Positions 8,315 to 15,689 of a stretch of DNA of 43,969 bases are shown here, in pieces (positions within the stretch are counted from its first letter, which is position 1; each line of letters opens with the position of its first letter). A program made the position numbers and the translations under genes. Source of the DNA: CAYWWY01 sp964462525 (GTDB lineage Bacteria > Thermotogota > Thermotogae > MWEM01); assembly GCA_964462525.1 (NCBI GenBank), contig CAYWWY010000013.1, forward strand, positions 1-43,969, given 5' to 3'. The notes beneath the pieces are model-generated. The model saw nothing but the letters and a program-made list of their open reading frames with translations, made no database searches and was not told the DNA's origin.

Positions 8315-10185
8315 TTTGTTGCCTCCTTTTCCGAAGAACCATTGTTGATGGACTCATTTTGGATCATTTCAAGCATCAACATGGTAATATCATCTGCTTG
8401 TTCCGCTCCAGCGGCAAATCGTTCAACCTCTTTTCTCACCTCATACATGGCTGCTTTTGGGTGGATATCGTGAGGAAGAGAATTTAAAAAATTGATCAAG
8501 CGATCCGATCCAAACAACGCGTCTGAAGGGTCGTTGGCTTCCGTAACCCCATCCGTGTACAAAAAGAGCTTATCGCCAGGGCGTAAGGGAATGGTATTTG
8601 TTTGGTATCGGGTGTTGTACATCGCCGCCAAAGCAAGATGAACTTTAGCGGGCAGCCACTCGTAATCTTGACCGGCTCTCTGGATCAAAGCGGGGTTATG
8701 GCCGGCGCATGCGTATGTGAAGGATTGGGATGGAATATCCAAAATTCCCATATAGGCAGTGACAAACATATTGGTTTCATTGTTCTCGCAAAGAGTATTG
8801 TTGGCGCAGAACAAAATCTCTTCCAAAGAACGATCGGATAAGGCATAGGTTTTGATGATGGATTTGCAGATCATCATGAATAAAGCGGCCGGAATCCCCT
8901 TGCCGGAAGCATCCGCAATGATCATCCCCAGCTTGGTGTCGTCGATCACAAAATAGTCGTAGAAGTCGCCTCCCACTTCTTTGGCAGTATGCATATCTCC
9001 GCAGATCTCAAGCATGCGTCCCGCCTCAAATGGTCCAGGCAGAGCCGAAAGCTGGATGGACTTCGCGAAAGCCAATTCAGAATCGATCCGCTGCTCCGCT
9101 TCGTGAATCGCTTCTTTCAAAGCGTTCACGGTTGTGTTGATTCCCTCAGACAGAAGCTTAAACTCTTTGTTGGTATCCACATGGACCTTTTCCTCTAAAT
9201 GACCTTGGGTGATCTTGGCGAGGGAATCGTTGACATGATAAATTCCTTGGATGACAACAACCTGGACCAATCGGGCGATCAGGAAAAAAATCACACCGAA
9301 AAGCAGAAGGTTGAACAAAAGCAAGACAGTCGTTCCGCTATCCCTTGAAAAGTACATTTCATGGGCAGGAATCTGACCAATGATCAGATACTCTTCGACG
9401 GATTGGTACGCAAAAAGGCTGTTTCCTCCTTCAAAGCTCCTGAGGAAAGAGCCTTCGGTTTGCGCAAACAGACTAAGGTCCAATCCCAAATCGGATAATT
9501 CCTTCCCAACATGCCCCTCTTCAAGAGCGCTTAGGATTTTTCCGGACCGGTCCGCAATCAGAATGCTGCCGGAATTGCCTATGCGAAATCCCGCGGCCAG
9601 ATTTCGGATATCGGCCACTTCCATGGCTCGAATTAGTTTGTCAGGGGTATAGCCAATTTGAACGATTCCTGGATTGTCTTTCCGCCCAACTCCCACATAT
9701 TGAAAGAGAACTTGATCAATCCCTCGCGGCAGAGGGTCTTGGGCAAACCGAAAAGAAGGATTGGAAATAGCCGGTAAGAAAGCGGAAGACTGATCAGCCG
9801 AGGCATAGTCATACCCAAAAAACGCAGAGACCGTGCCCGCAATCAGAATGCCATTTTCATCGGAAATATGGATTTCGTCGACATCCAAAATGGCGCGGAG
9901 GCGTTCCATCAGGGTCGGATCATCGAGAATCAACGGGTTGAGCGCGATCATTTCCGCCGCTGCTTCTGCTTTTGCGAGGGCATTTTCATCGGCTTCCTGG
10001 CGGATCGAAAGCAGATTCTTCTGATTGAGATGGATTTGCTTTTCGACATCCTCGATCTTAACCAAAATCAGTACACGCGCGTTTTCCGAAGCCTGTGTTG
10101 TCAGCACGGAAAAGGATATGATCAGCGCGCTGACGAAAGCAACCATCATAAACACAAACAACCACACCAAAAAAGTCTTCCTCAC
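8311..10185 (-). CDS. RsbU/SpoIIE-type PP2C phosphatase with extracellular sensor and HAMP
   Basis: A 624-residue membrane phosphatase. An N-terminal transmembrane helix (about 6-28) is followed by a roughly 250-residue extracytoplasmic sensor, probably Cache-like (it contains IGNSGSILIADRSG). A second helix (about 283-308), a HAMP segment and a short coiled coil lead to the SpoIIE phosphatase domain. The metal-binding motifs are G-G-D-F-Y-D and D-A-S-G-K-G, with A-D-D-I-T-M near the end. It should dephosphorylate the STAS protein of the same operon in response to an external ligand or stress. A TTG at 10191 is possible but sits only one or two bases from the AAGGAG. The GTG at 10185 has a seven-base spacer and is preferred. 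It is the first gene of the operon. Confidence 0.88.
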   Translation of the reverse strand: MRKTFLVWLFVFMMVAFVSALIISFSVLTTQASENARVLILVKIEDVEKQIHLNQKNLLSIRQEADENALAKAEAAAEMIALNPLILDDPTLMERLRAILDVDEIHISDENGILIAGTVSAFFGYDYASADQSSAFLPAISNPSFRFAQDPLPRGIDQVLFQYVGVGRKDNPGIVQIGYTPDKLIRAMEVADIRNLAAGFRIGNSGSILIADRSGKILSALEEGHVGKELSDLGLDLSLFAQTEGSFLRSFEGGNSLFAYQSVEEYLIIGQIPAHEMYFSRDSGTTVLLLFNLLLFGVIFFLIARLVQVVVIQGIYHVNDSLAKITQGHLEEKVHVDTNKEFKLLSEGINTTVNALKEAIHEAEQRIDSELAFAKSIQLSALPGPFEAGRMLEICGDMHTAKEVGGDFYDYFVIDDTKLGMIIADASGKGIPAALFMMICKSIIKTYALSDRSLEEILFCANNTLCENNETNMFVTAYMGILDIPSQSFTYACAGHNPALIQRAGQDYEWLPAKVHLALAAMYNTRYQTNTIPLRPGDKLFLYTDGVTEANDPSDALFGSDRLINFLNSLPHDIHPKAAMYEVRKEVERFAAGAEQADDITMLMLEMIQNESINNGSSEKEATK

Positions 10186-10274
10186 GCGCAATCTCCTTTG
10201 TCCATGCGCAACAACCCCTTACCGTTTTTTTCGACCGATGAAAGCTCTTTTCGCTTGGAGATTCTTCCATGGGG

Positions 10275-10304
10275 ATTATACGCCTTTTGGCGGTGAAAAA
10301 ACAA
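10275..10304 (-). promoter_or_regulatory. Promoter of the partner-switching operon, with an inverted repeat in the spacer
   Basis: On the minus strand: -35 TTGTTT (10299-10304), 18-bp spacer, -10 TATAAT (10275-10280). The spacer contains the inverted repeat CGCC-AAAA-GGCG (10281-10292), a possible operator. The -35 is built from the T tract of the upstream gene's terminator. The leader to the GTG is about 83 nt. Confidence 0.55.
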
Positions 10305-10327
10305 GCATAAAGCATCGGCACTGCTTG
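10296..10327 (-). terminator. Intrinsic terminator after the LspA-methyltransferase gene
   Basis: On the minus strand a 6-bp stem CAAGCA/TGCTTG (10322-10327 with 10302-10307) closes a 14-nt loop and is followed by six Ts (10296-10301). It begins three bases after the gene's stop codon and ends the operon that starts at 14587. Confidence 0.7.
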
Positions 10328-10329
10328 GA

Positions 10330-11610
10330 TTATCGAAGGGCCCGAATCACGAAAAGCGCGCAGGTTGCGCGATCTTCAAGAACCTGATACTCTTCTTTCT
10401 GTTGCTTCCGATAGGCCTCGAATAGGCCTGTCTTCTCTGGATAGATTGCCATCAATTCTTCGCACCGTTCTGACAATCGCCGGTATTCCTCTTGGTATTC
10501 ATCAGACTGGATGCTTGATGACTCGTGTATATATTCTTCTACCAAAACCATGCCCGCTTTTTGAATCTGTTCCATCACAGATGCCCGTTTCTGGATGCGC
10601 GGGTGGGAATAGGAACTGGCATCATCGATAAACGCGTCATCGATCATAATGACGCCTCCTTCTCTCAAACAGCCCGATAACGCCGACAGCGTCTCGAAAT
10701 AGTCTCCAAATACCGGGCCAACAGAGCCTAAGACAACAACGTCATACTCTGTTTCTGTGGGTGCTACCTTACGAATATCCGCTTCATGAAAAGCGCACAA
10801 AGGATCGACGCCCCATTCTTTTGCCTTCAGCCTGGCTTCGTGAACAAACGGACCAATTGCGTCATATCCCGTGCAATGGCAATGAAGCGAGTGCGCCAAC
10901 CGAATGGAAACAGCCCCCTTCCCGCAGCCCAAATCCAAAACTCTCAGTCCGGATTGTCCCGGGAAGTGGTTTTGAACCTTTTCGATAATCACATCGGGCT
11001 GTGAGCCGATCTCCCAAAAATCCTGCAATATGTAGGGCAGATAGGGCAGGACCGTTTCATCGTGCGAATCCATGGCTTGGGCCACACATTTACCCAGAGA
11101 GGGTAGTTCCTTGCTGAAAGAAGGAACGGATCTTTTCTTTCGCCACTCGTACCATAAGAAGGCGATGGCGCCAAAGGTGATCGAAAGGTCTGCAACATTG
11201 AGGATCCCGGTTCGAACCGGCCCGATGCCAAAATTGAGGAAATCGACCACCATAAACCCCTGAACCATTCGATCAAAGAGATTCCCCAAACCTCCACCAA
11301 CGATGGTTGAGATGATGATGGCCCGTCCGGGGAAGGTTTCCCGGACCAGGCAGTAGATCAGCGCGCATACGCAGATAACCGCAGGGATCACAAGAAAAAC
11401 GCTATACTTCAAAGGCATCGGCCAAGCGGCTCCAAGGCTCAAAAACCCCCCTGTGTTCTCCGCGTACTGGATCACGATGAACCCATGAAGGATCGATATC
11501 GGTGGCTGGCCTTGCAGTTGCGTTACCGCAACCCATTTGGTCACCCGATCCAAACCCAGGTTGATCAGCAGGGTTATGAGCGTGAGAGAAAGGATTTTTT
11601 TCCGGTTCAT
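10330..11610 (-). CDS. lspA: Signal peptidase II (LspA) fused to a SAM-dependent methyltransferase
   Basis: A 426-residue fusion in one uninterrupted frame. Residues 1-155 are a complete LspA, the membrane aspartic protease that removes signal peptides from prolipoproteins. It has four hydrophobic segments and the family motifs D-R-V-T-K (21-25), E-N-T-G-G (51-55), G-N-L-F-D-R (109-114), V-V-D-F (121-124) and N-V-A-D (138-141), including the conserved aspartates. After a Lys/Arg-rich stop-transfer (157-160) comes a linker. Residues about 180-426 form a class I methyltransferase with motif I V-L-D-L-G-C-G-K-G (224-232) and an acidic residue at Asp250. The ATG at 11610 has AAAGGAGA eight bases ahead; an upstream frame start at 11646 would overlap the permease gene. 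The methyltransferase substrate is unknown. It is last in an operon with an ABC exporter and is followed by a terminator. Usual LspA length is about 150-170 residues, so the extra domain is exceptional. Confidence 0.88.
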   Translation of the reverse strand: MNRKKILSLTLITLLINLGLDRVTKWVAVTQLQGQPPISILHGFIVIQYAENTGGFLSLGAAWPMPLKYSVFLVIPAVICVCALIYCLVRETFPGRAIIISTIVGGGLGNLFDRMVQGFMVVDFLNFGIGPVRTGILNVADLSITFGAIAFLWYEWRKKRSVPSFSKELPSLGKCVAQAMDSHDETVLPYLPYILQDFWEIGSQPDVIIEKVQNHFPGQSGLRVLDLGCGKGAVSIRLAHSLHCHCTGYDAIGPFVHEARLKAKEWGVDPLCAFHEADIRKVAPTETEYDVVVLGSVGPVFGDYFETLSALSGCLREGGVIMIDDAFIDDASSYSHPRIQKRASVMEQIQKAGMVLVEEYIHESSSIQSDEYQEEYRRLSERCEELMAIYPEKTGLFEAYRKQQKEEYQVLEDRATCALFVIRALR

Positions 11611-11636
11611 GTCGAAATCTCCTTTGTTATGTTCCT

Positions 11637-12380
11637 TTACTCCCAACGGAATGCTTTAACTGAGAGCAAAGCGCATACTAAGAATACCCCCGATAAAACA
11701 AGGATATTTTGGAAAGAATCAGCGAGAGCGCCCCCGGTCCACACGCGTTTCAGCAATTCCACTCCGTGGGTAAGAGGGAGCACTTTTGCGAAATGGGACA
11801 CATGATCGGGCATGATTTCAATTGGGATCGTAGCCCCAGAAAGAAACAGCATGGGGAAATAAATCAAATAGGAAAGGACGGTCGCCATTCTTCCGTTCGA
11901 AGACACACCTGCGATTACCAAGCCAATCGAAAACATGGAAATTGTGATCAAGAAAAGGGAGAAAAGGATCGGCCAAAAGGATCCATAGACCTGCAAACGG
12001 AACACCAATGCGCCCACAATGAGCAACGCAGCCATTCCCATGACGGTCATGATCAGATTGACAATGACTTGAGCGGTCAGAATCCGCGAAGGATTGATGG
12101 GAGACGCCATAAACCGTTTGAGAATTTTCCGTTCCCTGTACTGAGCCACTGTCAGGGGAAGGCTCATGAGACCTGTAACTGCAATGACCATGCACATATA
12201 CGCAGGAGCGGTCAAATCGATCGTGCCAAATCCCCCAAAGGATTCTACGGGTTCGTTGCCATAGATGCTGCCGAACAACAAGAGCATCCCGACCGGAAAA
12301 GCAAACGCAAAAAAGACACTATAAAAGTTCCGGAATAGCAGTTTGAATTCAACGACAGAAATCATCACCCATGCATTCAT
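11637..12380 (-). CDS. ABC-2 type transporter permease
   Basis: A 247-residue membrane protein with about six hydrophobic segments, including the N-terminal segment around FYSVFFAFAFPVGMLLLFG and the typical ABC-2 stretch L-S-G-A-T-I-P-I-E-I-M-P. It should form the channel of an exporter with the ATPase gene just upstream, whose stop overlaps this start (ATGA). GAGGAG precedes the ATG. The family includes drug, lipid and polysaccharide exporters; the cargo is not evident. It ends 26 bp before the LspA fusion. Confidence 0.88.
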   Translation of the reverse strand: MNAWVMISVVEFKLLFRNFYSVFFAFAFPVGMLLLFGSIYGNEPVESFGGFGTIDLTAPAYMCMVIAVTGLMSLPLTVAQYRERKILKRFMASPINPSRILTAQVIVNLIMTVMGMAALLIVGALVFRLQVYGSFWPILFSLFLITISMFSIGLVIAGVSSNGRMATVLSYLIYFPMLFLSGATIPIEIMPDHVSHFAKVLPLTHGVELLKRVWTGGALADSFQNILVLSGVFLVCALLSVKAFRWE

Positions 12381-13297
12381 TTGTCATGCTCCTCGATCGT
12401 CCGGCCGGTCAACTGCAGAAAAACATCATCGAGGTTGGGTCTCCGGACGTCCAGTTTCTGATACCGGATCTTCCGATCTTCCAGCAAATAGGCCACCTTT
12501 CCCAAAACACCGTCATTGTGACTCATAACCGAATAACGGTTTTCCGCTCTCTGAACCTCAGCAATCTCTGGAATCCGATCGATAAGGACATCGGCGATAT
12601 CTTCCGAAGCCTCAAAGGTGATTTTCGTCTGAAGACCGCACGATTGGATCACTTCTTCCACAGTCCCATAGGCAATCATAGTACCCCGATCGATGATTCC
12701 GATCCGATCGCACAGATACTCCGCTTCCTCCATGTAGTGGGTTGTGAGCAAAACGGTCCTTCCTTCTTGTTTAAGCTGTTGGATGTATGCCCACATGGCT
12801 CGTCGGGATTGCGGATCCAGCCCTGTTGTCAATTCGTCCAGAAAGATCACCTCCGGATTGGAAATCAGGGCTAAGATAATCGATAAACGCTGTTTTTGCC
12901 CCCCCGATAGATTTTGCACATACGCATTGTTCTTCTCCATCATGGAAAAGCGGGCCAGCAAGGATTCATAGGGAATCGGATCCCGATAAAACGACGAAAA
13001 AAGACCACACAATTCATATACCCGAATCTTATCTTGAAAGGAGGTTTCTTGGAGCTGAACGCCGATTCTCTGATACAAAGCCTTTCTTTGACGGGAAGGA
13101 TCGATGCCTAAAACGGTGATCGATCCCTCGTCGATCGTCCTCAATCCAGCGATGCATTCGATCGTGGTTGTCTTTCCCGCTCCATTTGGTCCAAGCAGTC
13201 CGAACACTTCTTGGGAATCCACCGAAAAAGACACCCCGTCCACTGCCTTCACTGTACCGTAGGTTTTTCGAAGCCCCTGAACATTCACCACATGCAT
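12377..13297 (-). CDS. ABC transporter ATP-binding protein
   Basis: A 306-residue ABC ATPase. It has Walker A G-P-N-G-A-G-K-T-T (36-44), signature L-S-G-G-Q (130-134), Walker B I-F-L-D-E (151-155) and a D-loop G-L-D. The usual Pro after the Walker B Glu is Leu here (D-E-L-T-T-G-L-D), a tolerated variation. The C-terminal extension (about 220-306) is typical of ABC-2 drug/antibiotic exporters of the DrrA/YbhF type. A TTG at 13306 lies too close to the GGGAGG; the ATG at 13297 has about ten bases and is preferred. It pairs with the overlapping permease gene. Confidence 0.9.
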   Translation of the reverse strand: MHVVNVQGLRKTYGTVKAVDGVSFSVDSQEVFGLLGPNGAGKTTTIECIAGLRTIDEGSITVLGIDPSRQRKALYQRIGVQLQETSFQDKIRVYELCGLFSSFYRDPIPYESLLARFSMMEKNNAYVQNLSGGQKQRLSIILALISNPEVIFLDELTTGLDPQSRRAMWAYIQQLKQEGRTVLLTTHYMEEAEYLCDRIGIIDRGTMIAYGTVEEVIQSCGLQTKITFEASEDIADVLIDRIPEIAEVQRAENRYSVMSHNDGVLGKVAYLLEDRKIRYQKLDVRRPNLDDVFLQLTGRTIEEHDK

Positions 13298-13315
13298 AAG
13301 ATTCAATCCTCCCGA

Positions 13316-13723
13316 TTAATGCTGCCTTTTTTTGAACAGAAGAAGCTCCAACGCCTCTCCGGGCATGATAAAACCGCCGATATCCCGATATCCCCGTTTG
13401 CGGTAAAAGTGCTGCGCGAGTTCATCGGAAAGGGTCGATGTCATCAAATCGGGATATCCCCGTCTTATCATTTCTTCCTCCCAATGATCCGTTAGCGCGC
13501 TCCCAATTCCTTGACCCCGAAAGGGTTCCAGAACAAATAGCATATTCATGAACGGGATGAAATCCCAAAAGAGACTGAATCGGAGCCAGCCAACGATATC
13601 ATCCCCTTCGGCCACATAGATCTCTCCCCGTTCAATCTTCGTTTCGACCGCTTCTTCGGAAAGATGCCGATCGTGTTTGGCCAACCAAGGGCTATCGTTC
13701 ATTCGAGCTTGACGAATCACCAT
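13316..13723 (-). CDS. GNAT family N-acetyltransferase
   Basis: A 135-residue GNAT protein, expected to transfer an acetyl group from acetyl-CoA to an amine. Motif A F-R-G-Q-G-I-G-S-A-L, which binds the CoA pyrophosphate, lies at about residues 68-77. Motif B (A-Q-H-F-Y-R-K-R-G-Y) follows. GAGGAGG precedes the ATG. It lies 18 bp upstream of the ABC ATPase gene. The substrate is unknown. Confidence 0.85.
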   Translation of the reverse strand: MVIRQARMNDSPWLAKHDRHLSEEAVETKIERGEIYVAEGDDIVGWLRFSLFWDFIPFMNMLFVLEPFRGQGIGSALTDHWEEEMIRRGYPDLMTSTLSDELAQHFYRKRGYRDIGGFIMPGEALELLLFKKRQH

Positions 13724-13786
13724 CGGATCACACCTCCTCGAAGAATTGAGGAACCGTCAAATCGAACAGAAAACGGACGCCTGAGC

Positions 13787-14587
13787 TTACCCTTCTTTTT
13801 TTCTGCGAAAGGTCATTGCGCCCGAGATGAGAAAGAGGGCAAAACTACCCCAAAAGATCCCGAGCCCCAAAGGCGTCAAGTTGGCAATACCCCTAGGGAG
13901 GTCCCAGGTGCCGAACCACTCGGAGAAATAGAGGATCATGAGGTTCATGAACAGAATGCTGAGCATGAAACTGCCAACAATGACGGAGATCAAAGCGATG
14001 GTTTTTTTCTGGGCCATGAGGAACAGAATGGCGATCACCAAGCCGACGATTGCGGCAAAGACCCACGGAAGCCATTCGGGAAACCCTGTAGACAGTCCGA
14101 ACCATTGAGGATCGATCCAAAGGGATAGAATGCTCCAAAGCCAAAGACCGAGCAGCCCCCCAATGATGAACCCCGCGAGGATAAAAAGAAATCGAACCAG
14201 TACAAACCCTATGAGAATGGTAACTACGCCGGTAACAATGGATAAAGGAAAATCCGAGCCTGGATTGGTGGCAAACCAATTGGTTACTTCGGGAATGGTT
14301 TGGATCCAGGGAAAGATGATGGTCATGCCCCAAATAAATCCCAAAATGCCCAAAGCAATATAGGGAAACCAACGGTTGCCCAAAAGAAGCGCCAGACCGA
14401 TGAATACAGATACATACCAATACTGCAGCATCCATCCCAAAAGATCTCGAACCGGCTCCAGCGTTTGCTCCAAAGGAAGGGGCAAAGAGGAGCTGTTTGT
14501 CTGGGCTATCGCAATGCCACAACCCAAAACCATTACGGATCCAAAGATCCACCAAACCCTGCGGTATGAAACCTGAGCCTTATTCAT
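13787..14587 (-). CDS. Multi-pass membrane protein of unknown function
   Basis: A 266-residue protein with an N-terminal hydrophobic segment (about 10-28) and about six more membrane spans. The segments are rich in Gly and aromatic residues (for example G-G-L-L-G-L-W-L-W). It ends in the basic tail R-R-K-K. The spacing of spans loosely recalls the TMEM198/TM7SF3-like DUF4203 family, but I cannot confirm this. The start at 14587 has AAGGAGG; the longer frame to 14635 runs through the promoter. It is first in the operon that ends with the LspA fusion. Confidence 0.75.
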   Translation of the reverse strand: MNKAQVSYRRVWWIFGSVMVLGCGIAIAQTNSSSLPLPLEQTLEPVRDLLGWMLQYWYVSVFIGLALLLGNRWFPYIALGILGFIWGMTIIFPWIQTIPEVTNWFATNPGSDFPLSIVTGVVTILIGFVLVRFLFILAGFIIGGLLGLWLWSILSLWIDPQWFGLSTGFPEWLPWVFAAIVGLVIAILFLMAQKKTIALISVIVGSFMLSILFMNLMILYFSEWFGTWDLPRGIANLTPLGLGIFWGSFALFLISGAMTFRRKKEG

Positions 14588-14606
14588 GATCCACCTCCTT
14601 GCGTCA

Positions 14607-14635
14607 ATTATACCCCGATGGCAGGAAGAATGCAA
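14607..14635 (-). promoter_or_regulatory. Promoter of the membrane protein-GNAT-ABC-LspA operon
   Basis: On the minus strand: -35 TTGCAT (14630-14635), 17-bp spacer, -10 TATAAT (14607-14612), about 20 bp before the ATG. Confidence 0.6.
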
Positions 14636-14798
14636 GCCTCATGCGGATTATATCGGAGGAAAACCAATGTGTACCAATCGCTGGAACCTTCAAGAGAACC
14701 ACAACCGAGAGATGGCTTGGGTGGGAAGATATGATAAGATAGGGAAGCCCAGAATCCCAAACAAAAACCAAACACGGTCAGCAAAGGAGAGATCGATA

Positions 14799-15635
14799 AT
14801 GACCAATTGTCATGTAATTGAAGAGGTGCGCCAATTTGCCCGTTCTGAGGAGCGGATCCGAGCCGTCACGCTCCACGGTTCCCGAGTCAATCCCAATGCG
14901 CCAAAAGACCCGCTTATGGACTATGATGTCGCTTGTTTTGTCGATGACCCAAGCGGGGCCTATTACAAAACAAATCAAACGTGGATCGAATCCTTTGGCA
15001 GGCTCGTTATCATGCAGCAGAATAACTTTGAAGAGGGGTATATCTTTCTGATGCAATTCACCGACGGGGTGCGAATCGATATGAGTTTTATTTCCATTCG
15101 ACATGCCCGAACCCACATCGAATCCGATACCCTGACAAAGGTCCTCTTGGATAAAGAAGGTTTGTTGGGTTGGGTGCCAGACCCATCGGATCGGGGATAC
15201 TATGTTCAGATGCCCACCAAGAAGGCGTTTGTAAGCCTGATGAACGAATTGTGGTGGATCCAACCCTATATTGCCAAAGGCCTGTGGCGCGGAGAGCTGC
15301 CCTATGCCAAGCACATGTTCGACTCGATTCTCATCGATTGCGTTCGAACCCTTTTGGAGTGGTATATCGGAATGAACAGCGATTGGAAAACAAACCCCGG
15401 GAAATGCGGCAAGTGGTTCTACCGGTTCCTGCCCAAAAAGATCTACGAAGAATTCCTATCCCTCTATCCTTCGATCCACCCCGCAGAGATTTGGGCCGCT
15501 CTATTCCAAACGGGGCCCTTTGCGCGCAAGATTGGCATGGAGCTTGCCCAGCGATTGGGATACCCCTACCCAGTCGAGGATGAGCAAAATGTCACCCGCT
15601 ATTTGAAGGAGATTCAGCGCTCGGCGAAAGCGTGA
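14799..15635 (+). CDS. ANT(6)-like aminoglycoside 6-adenylyltransferase family protein
   Basis: A 278-residue nucleotidyltransferase of the streptomycin adenylyltransferase family. The nucleotide-binding motif H-G-S-R (26-29) and the metal-binding pair Asp41-x-Asp43 (M-D-Y-D-V) are in the expected order, and the helical C-terminal domain has the family length. Known members adenylylate streptomycin at the 6 position, but many chromosomal homologues have no proven resistance role. A longer frame begins at 14586, but the ATG at 14799 has AAAGGAGA eight bases ahead and aligns with the family start. It is monocistronic, with no mobile element or other resistance gene next to it. The roughly 210 bp upstream (14588-14798) hold the divergent promoter of the membrane protein and no clear promoter for this gene. 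Confidence 0.78.
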   Translation: MTNCHVIEEVRQFARSEERIRAVTLHGSRVNPNAPKDPLMDYDVACFVDDPSGAYYKTNQTWIESFGRLVIMQQNNFEEGYIFLMQFTDGVRIDMSFISIRHARTHIESDTLTKVLLDKEGLLGWVPDPSDRGYYVQMPTKKAFVSLMNELWWIQPYIAKGLWRGELPYAKHMFDSILIDCVRTLLEWYIGMNSDWKTNPGKCGKWFYRFLPKKIYEEFLSLYPSIHPAEIWAALFQTGPFARKIGMELAQRLGYPYPVEDEQNVTRYLKEIQRSAKA

Positions 15636-15689
15636 TGGGTTTCTTCGGGTGGTTCATACCCAAATGGGAAGTTTCTGTCTGAGGGAAAA

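Noticed and set aside
10330..11610. The LspA-methyltransferase fusion as a simple frameshift artefact
   Set aside because: There is no stop or frame change between the domains, and the linker is full-length and has normal composition. I keep it as real, pending read-level checks.
14799..15635. A mobile resistance island around the ANT(6)-like gene
   Set aside because: No transposase, integrase, flanking repeats or change of base composition are visible.
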